A stretch of 64,000 bases of DNA from an uncultured Myxococcales bacterium (lineage in GTDB: Bacteria; Myxococcota_A; Polyangia; Polyangiales; Polyangiaceae). Positions 60,043 through 64,000 of this stretch are shown one piece after another; the stretch's first letter is position 1, and every line of letters begins with the position of its first letter. The position numbers and the translations under genes were made by a program. The stretch spans positions 1 to 64,000 of the forward strand of contig CALFNG010000150.1 in NCBI GenBank assembly GCA_937902985.1, given 5' to 3'. Below the pieces are notes generated by a model that saw only the letters and a list, made by a program, of their open reading frames with translations, was not told where the DNA came from and did no database searches.

Positions 60043-62226
60043 ATGAGAGATCGCTGCTCGATCCGCGCCGCGCGCGCGGCCCTGCTCTACGGGCTCGCGT
60101 CGGTCGTCGCCTGCGCTCCGGCGCGCATCGACACCCGTCCTCTCTTCGCGTCGCTCACCTACCCAACGTCGTCCGCTCCGCCACCGCCTCCTGACCGCGC
60201 GCTGCAGGTGTTCGCGAACCTCGAGCTCGAGGCGATCACCGCGTACAGGAACCCGCAGAAGATGGCCGCGTGCCTGCGCATCCTCAAGCCCCGGGACATC
60301 GAGGCCTTCGGCGAGGAGCTCGTCAAGGCGGGGACAAGCTGGGCGCGCGTCGCCGGGAAGATCCCGGTGTACGGCGCCTGCGGCGAGGCCGACGATCCGG
60401 CGCTCGTGCGATACGTCATCGCGCGCCTGGCGACCTCGGCGACGTCGATGGCCCGGTCGGTCTCGATCAGCGAAGACCTCCAGAGGTGCGAGATCTACGA
60501 CAAGGTCCCGACCGCGCTCGCGGCCATCGCCGACATCCTCGAGAAGACGCCGGCGCGGAGCGAGGCGACGGAGGACGCTCCGGCCCTCGCGCTCAGCGGC
60601 GGCTCGTCGAACGGCGCCTTCACCGCCGGCTTCCTCTTCGAGCTCTTCTCTCTCCGCGAGCGCGCGCTCCCGCCCGAGGGCGACGGCGGCAAGTACCGCT
60701 TCAGCGCGGTCGTCGGCACCAGCGTGGGCGCGCTGATCTCGCAGGTCGTCGACCTCTACTACGTCGACCCGGCGACCCCGGTGACGGCGACGAAGGCCAA
60801 GCTGCTCGACGACTGCAACGGCTACTGGACGCATAAGCCGACGCCCACGTGCATGGCGGACGTTGACACGCAGAAGTCGACGCGAACCGATTGCTTCGGA
60901 GGGTGGCCCCCCGACACGGGCGGCCTCGACGCGGACACGCGGCTCTCCGGCCTCGATGCGGCCACTCGCGCCGACCTGGCGGCGCGGCATCCGCGCCAGA
61001 TGTGCGCCCTCACGAAGCTCTACAAGTACTTCACCGACGACGACGAGCAGACGCTCATGTGCGTCGAGCCGGGGCCGATCACCGGGGCCGTCGACGTCCT
61101 CGGGCGGCCGCACCAGAACTTGATGCGCTTCGACCCGATGTACTTCAACGCGGTCGGCCCGGTGCTCGACGACTACTCCGACGAGACCATCGCCAACGAC
61201 ATCACGCGGGTCGTCGTGTCGGTCGAGATCGAGCAGAACCAGAGCGTCGGCCTCGACGAGCGCGTGTGCGGCGGCCTGCCCGCGGGCCCGGCAGTCAACG
61301 GTCAGCCGCAGCTCGTGGGCGGGCGCGAGTACTGCCTCGGCGGCGGCGTCATGGCCTCGCTGGTTCTTCCCTTCTTCGCGCGGCCCGTCCGCCACGTGTA
61401 CGACGGCATCACGCCCGGGGGGCGCTGCGGCACCTGGTTCGACGGCGGCCTGCGCTCCGGCTTCCCGGCGTACCGCGCGCTCCGCATGACGCGCCCGGCG
61501 ATGAGGCCCTTGGTCGCCGACGACAGCGTGCCGCTGCGCGTGCTCGCGATCAGCACCGGCCGCTTCGAGGGCATGCCGTCCCCGCGACCGGTGGACATCA
61601 CCAAGGTCGCGTTCGACGCCATCGACCAGATGTCGAACTCGAACCAGGTCGACGAGATCGAGCTCGCCCAGCAGATGGCGCTCGTCCGCGAGGACCAGCT
61701 CTACGAGCTGAAGAACGGCGCCAAGCGCGACAAGGTTGCCACGGTCGACGCCAGCGGCACTATCGACGTGGACGCGAGCATCAGCGCGGTCTATGTGCCG
61801 AGCGACGCGCCGGACCAGATCATCGCCGGCGGCGAGTACTCGTTCGACCGGTATATCATGCGCGGCCTCTGGCTCTGGGGACGTCGCGTCGCGCTCCAGC
61901 GCGTCTTCGGGGATCCGACCGCGAAGCCGGCGACGCCGGGCCTGTTCGAGCGGCTGGGGTGGAAGGCGCTCGAGGCGAAGGCCCTCGCGTTCGCGAACCA
62001 GGACATGGCGACGATGAAGCCGTGGCTCGACGCATACAGCTTGCCCGAGTGCGGCGACCACGCGAACGCGCGCACGGTCGCGGGCCGCGGGCGCATCAAC
62101 GGCTGCGTCGCGCAGTGCCCGGAGGTCGAAGCGGGAGCGACGACGTTCCCGCAGCACCTCGTGTGCCCGAAGCCACCGAGTGCGACGCCGTCCCCGGAGT
62201 GCTCGAAGCCGGCGGGTGCGAAATGA
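60043..62226 (+). CDS. Patatin-like phospholipase, lipid-anchored
   Basis: 727 residues. Signal with lipobox VVAC. After a helical N-terminal domain of about 170 residues comes the patatin fold: ALSGGSSNGAFTAGFLFEL (oxyanion glycines), FSAVVGTSVGALISQ (nucleophile Ser in GTSVG) and CGTWFDGGLRSGFPAYRALR (DGG with catalytic Asp). Patatins hydrolyse acyl esters of phospholipids or glycolipids. It is longer than usual owing to a C-terminal region of about 200 residues with several cysteines. The stop overlaps the ATG of the next gene (ATGA), suggesting that the two products act together at the outer membrane. ATG 60043 places the signal peptide. Confidence 0.88.
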   Translation: MRDRCSIRAARAALLYGLASVVACAPARIDTRPLFASLTYPTSSAPPPPPDRALQVFANLELEAITAYRNPQKMAACLRILKPRDIEAFGEELVKAGTSWARVAGKIPVYGACGEADDPALVRYVIARLATSATSMARSVSISEDLQRCEIYDKVPTALAAIADILEKTPARSEATEDAPALALSGGSSNGAFTAGFLFELFSLRERALPPEGDGGKYRFSAVVGTSVGALISQVVDLYYVDPATPVTATKAKLLDDCNGYWTHKPTPTCMADVDTQKSTRTDCFGGWPPDTGGLDADTRLSGLDAATRADLAARHPRQMCALTKLYKYFTDDDEQTLMCVEPGPITGAVDVLGRPHQNLMRFDPMYFNAVGPVLDDYSDETIANDITRVVVSVEIEQNQSVGLDERVCGGLPAGPAVNGQPQLVGGREYCLGGGVMASLVLPFFARPVRHVYDGITPGGRCGTWFDGGLRSGFPAYRALRMTRPAMRPLVADDSVPLRVLAISTGRFEGMPSPRPVDITKVAFDAIDQMSNSNQVDEIELAQQMALVREDQLYELKNGAKRDKVATVDASGTIDVDASISAVYVPSDAPDQIIAGGEYSFDRYIMRGLWLWGRRVALQRVFGDPTAKPATPGLFERLGWKALEAKALAFANQDMATMKPWLDAYSLPECGDHANARTVAGRGRINGCVAQCPEVEAGATTFPQHLVCPKPPSATPSPECSKPAGAK

Positions 62227-62804
62227 GGGGCACCGTCGGCGGCGTGTTCCTGGGGCTGGTCGCGCTCGCGGCGTCGCGCGAGGCACACGCGGACGAGTCG
62301 TACAGCGCGCCGATCTTCGGCGCCATCGCGTCGTACGGTGCGCGCAGCGGCTTGGGCGGCGGCGACGCGGCGATCGCGGGCGGCGGCCTCTTCGTCGGCG
62401 GCCGCTGGAATCGCTGGCGCGCCGGCGCCATCGCCGACGCGAGCTGGTGGCGCGCGGATCCGGGAGTCGCCGTCGACTTCGGCGGCTTCGTCTCGGCCGA
62501 CCTTGCGTCGCTCTGGCTCGACCCGTCGCTCTCGGCGGCGTGGTTCGTGCGCCTCGAGCCCAGCACGTTCCGCTGGGTGTCGAGCACCTCGCGCTGGGCC
62601 TGGGCGCCAGCCGCCGGCACCGGCGTGCGAGCCCTCGGCCTCGAGTTGGGCCTCGTCGGCCGGCCCGAGTTCGGGCTCGAGGCGCTCCCGGGCGGCGCCT
62701 CGCGCGTCGGCGTCGACGTCGAGTTCCGCGTGGGCGTCGACTTCGTGGAGGTGTGGCGCTTTGGGCAGCACCTGAAGAACGCCAACAAGCCGATGGCGCC
62801 GTGA
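62223..62804 (+). CDS. Exported Gly/Trp-rich membrane-barrel-like protein, partner of the patatin
   Basis: 193 residues. Signal peptide (VGGVFLGLVALAASREAHA), then a mature part of alternating short strands: FGAIASYGARSGLGGGDAAI, GGGLFVGGRWNRWRAGAIAD, ASLWLDPSLSAAWFVRLEPS, GVDVEFRVGVDFVEVWRFG. This looks like a small outer-membrane barrel, though the length is short for that. Coupled to the patatin gene by an ATGA overlap. No recognised family. Confidence 0.6.
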   Translation: MRGTVGGVFLGLVALAASREAHADESYSAPIFGAIASYGARSGLGGGDAAIAGGGLFVGGRWNRWRAGAIADASWWRADPGVAVDFGGFVSADLASLWLDPSLSAAWFVRLEPSTFRWVSSTSRWAWAPAAGTGVRALGLELGLVGRPEFGLEALPGGASRVGVDVEFRVGVDFVEVWRFGQHLKNANKPMAP

Positions 62805-62857
62805 CGGGCACGGACGGACCGCGGGCGAAACGCCGTGTCCTTGTGCTCTAGGGCGCT

Positions 62858-63006
62858 GAGGGATCGGGCAGCGAACGCCGGCCCACGCAGAGCACCTCCG
62901 CCCGTCGCCCTTGCTGTGGGTGCTCGAGATCGCCATCATCCACCCGGAACGCAAGTTCGGCGCTTTCTACGAAGACCTTCTCCTCGAAAACCAATCGTTT
63001 GACTGA
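62858..63006 (+). other. Possible gene tail before the amidotransferase
   Basis: In one frame the sequence reads AHAEHLRPSPLLWVLEIAII, then HPERKFGAFYEDLLLENQSF, with a stop at 63004. This has natural protein composition but starts right after a stop and has no ATG, so it could be the end of a lost gene. I do not recognise the family. Confidence 0.35.
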
Positions 63007-63012
63007 ACCCAA

Positions 63013-63750
63013 TTGAAAGTCGCGGTCGTCCTCCAGCACGCGGACTTCGAGGGGCCTGCCAGGATCGCCGACCTCCTCGCGGAGGCGGGATATGACATCG
63101 AGGTTCGCTCGCTTTACCGGGGAGATGCGGTTCCGACACGAATGACCCCTGAGTCGCTGCTGATCGTCATGGGCGGCTCGATGGGTGTCGGCGACGTCGA
63201 CCGATCGGAATTTCACTTTCTCCAGGAGGAGATCCGGCTCTTGCGGCAACGCGTCGACGAGGGCTCGCCGGTGCTGGGCGTCTGTTTGGGCGCGCAGCTC
63301 CTCGCGCACGCGGCAGGCGCGCGCGTCTATCCGATGACCGAGCGCGGTGGCGGCATGGCGGCATTCGAAGTGGGGTGGGCCCCCGTACAATTTCACCGGG
63401 AGGGCCGCGAGGATTCCCTCGCGGGCGTCCCGCCCGAAGCGCACGTCCTGCACTGGCACGGGGACATGTTCGACATACCTCCCGGCGCGAAGCGCCTCGC
63501 GTCGAGCCGGACCTGCCAAAACCAGGCGTTCCGGCTGGGCCGCCGTCTCTTCGGGCTACAGTTTCACTGCGAGGTCGACCAGGAGAACGTCGAGGCGTTT
63601 CTTCGCGCGGACGCGGACTTCGTCGTGCGAGCGAACGGTCCCGACGGCGTCGCCCAGCTACGGGCCACAACCGCGCAGCATGTCCAACGATCGCGGAGTG
63701 CGGGGGACGTTCTTCTCGGGAACATCCTGCGGGCAATGGCCGATCGCTAG
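63013..63750 (+). CDS. Class I glutamine amidotransferase-family protein
   Basis: 245 residues from a TTG start. The fold is complete: LLIVMGGSMGVGDVDR (oxyanion region), LGVCLGAQLLAHAAGA (nucleophile Cys in CLG), WHGDMFDIPPGAKRLASS and the catalytic His-Glu pair in LFGLQFHCEVDQENVEAFL. It is a stand-alone domain of the GuaA-like group, often annotated as a putative glutamine amidotransferase; the acceptor substrate is unknown. No signal peptide, so cytoplasmic. No ribosome site stands out before the TTG. The right neighbour is on the opposite strand. Confidence 0.9.
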   Translation: MKVAVVLQHADFEGPARIADLLAEAGYDIEVRSLYRGDAVPTRMTPESLLIVMGGSMGVGDVDRSEFHFLQEEIRLLRQRVDEGSPVLGVCLGAQLLAHAAGARVYPMTERGGGMAAFEVGWAPVQFHREGREDSLAGVPPEAHVLHWHGDMFDIPPGAKRLASSRTCQNQAFRLGRRLFGLQFHCEVDQENVEAFLRADADFVVRANGPDGVAQLRATTAQHVQRSRSAGDVLLGNILRAMADR

Positions 63751-63755
63751 GCGCG

Positions 63756-64000
63756 CTATCTCGCGCAGAACGCCGACCGGCGGCCATGGTAAGAGCCCGA
63801 GCTCATCTCAGGGCTTCTTGCCCGCGTCGGGCCGATGCCCGCCACCGTCGCTTCTCGATCGAAGGGAAGTACTAGGCGGGCCCCGTCACCTTGGCCGCCG
63901 CCGCCTCCCGCGGACGGCGTCTCCGGCACCATGGTCAGCCAGGACGGCACGGCGACCGAGAGCGTCGCCCTCCGGAGCTGCGCTTCGAGGAACTGGAACG
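63756..64000 (-). CDS. Partial gene at the right edge (C-terminal part), unknown
   Basis: An open minus-strand frame enters from the right edge and ends at TAG 63756-63758. It reads FQFLEAQLRRATLSVAVPSW, then LTMVPETPSAGGGGGQGDGA, RLVLPFDREATVAGIGPTRA, with a Ser/Arg-rich end. Composition is natural, but no family is recognised. The stop faces the amidotransferase stop, 6 bp away. Confidence 0.5.
   Translation of the reverse strand, partial: FQFLEAQLRRATLSVAVPSWLTMVPETPSAGGGGGQGDGARLVLPFDREATVAGIGPTRARSPEMSSGSYHGRRSAFCAR

Noticed and set aside
59956..62811. Very long minus-strand open frame (951 codons)
   Set aside because: It is antisense to the patatin and its partner; composition is Arg/His-rich with no family signal, a GC-bias shadow.
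1..64000. rRNA or tRNA genes and a replication origin
   Set aside because: I found no tRNA-like cloverleaf, rRNA sequence or DnaA-box cluster by eye; a tRNAscan/Infernal run would be decisive.

Overview
The window reads as a contig from a GC-rich, soil-type member of the Myxococcota, probably in or near the Polyangia. Four things support this. Secreted lipoproteins with long Ser/Gly- or Asp/Ala-rich linkers behind the lipid-anchoring cysteine are very numerous. There are four large Ser/Thr kinases. One glycoside hydrolase ends in a MYXO-CTERM-like sorting signal. Several genes are short cysteine-rich or 'hypothetical lipoprotein' types typical of that phylum. The species assignment is inference. 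The first 42 bases are Illumina adapter, so the left end is a library artefact.

Layout. 0.04-5.6 kb: truncated SDR oxidoreductase, a serine hydrolase, a phosphotriesterase-family hydrolase coupled to a secreted lipoprotein, and a lipid-anchored alpha/beta hydrolase. 6.1-7.5 kb: an ECF sigma factor and a membrane partner, copy A. 7.5-9.8 kb: GH79 remnant, linker-rich lipoprotein, broken kinase tail. 9.8-12.5 kb: a PEGA-like protein divergent from a Ser/Thr kinase. 12.8-21.2 kb: CBM-like lipoprotein, GH62, GH27 and GH54 remnants, GH44, LamG lipoprotein, GH54. 21.6-24.0 kb: small lipoprotein and a porin/PstS-like pair. 24.4-27.5 kb: a SpoIIE-type partner-switching operon. 27.5-34.3 kb: GH2, then a probable five-gene run (jelly-roll protein, LamG lipoprotein, ECF sigma copy B, membrane partner, outer-membrane protein). 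34.4-45.4 kb: fibro-slime lipoprotein, two giant kinase-ATPase-TPR proteins in tandem, carboxypeptidase-regulatory-like lipoprotein. 45.5-51.1 kb: TetR regulator, a scrap zone with shattered pieces of a third sigma-partner gene, and a third giant kinase. 51.2-57.0 kb: lipase-like lipoprotein, beta-propeller and GH31 remnants, two GH43 enzymes. 57.2-59.8 kb: IS30 transposase remnant, an array with a period of about 22 bp, an AbiEii-like nucleotidyltransferase, a dead tyrosine recombinase. 60-64 kb: patatin-like lipoprotein with a membrane-protein partner, a class I glutamine amidotransferase, and a partial gene at the right edge.

How the genes fit together. The enzymes GH62, GH54, GH43 (two), GH44 and GH2 all carry export or lipid-anchoring signals and target arabinoxylan, arabinan, xyloglucan or galactan side chains. 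This looks like a dispersed, surface-displayed hemicellulose-degrading repertoire with no SusC/SusD transporter pair. It is interleaved with signalling genes: ECF sigma cassettes sit directly downstream of LamG lipoproteins, and large kinases with ATPase/TPR domains recur three times.

The most unusual feature is the number of broken genes. At least ten are 'hollowed out', keeping only a leader and/or a C-terminal tail. This points either to strong local deletion and duplication or to assembly collapse. The two explanations cannot be separated from the sequence alone.
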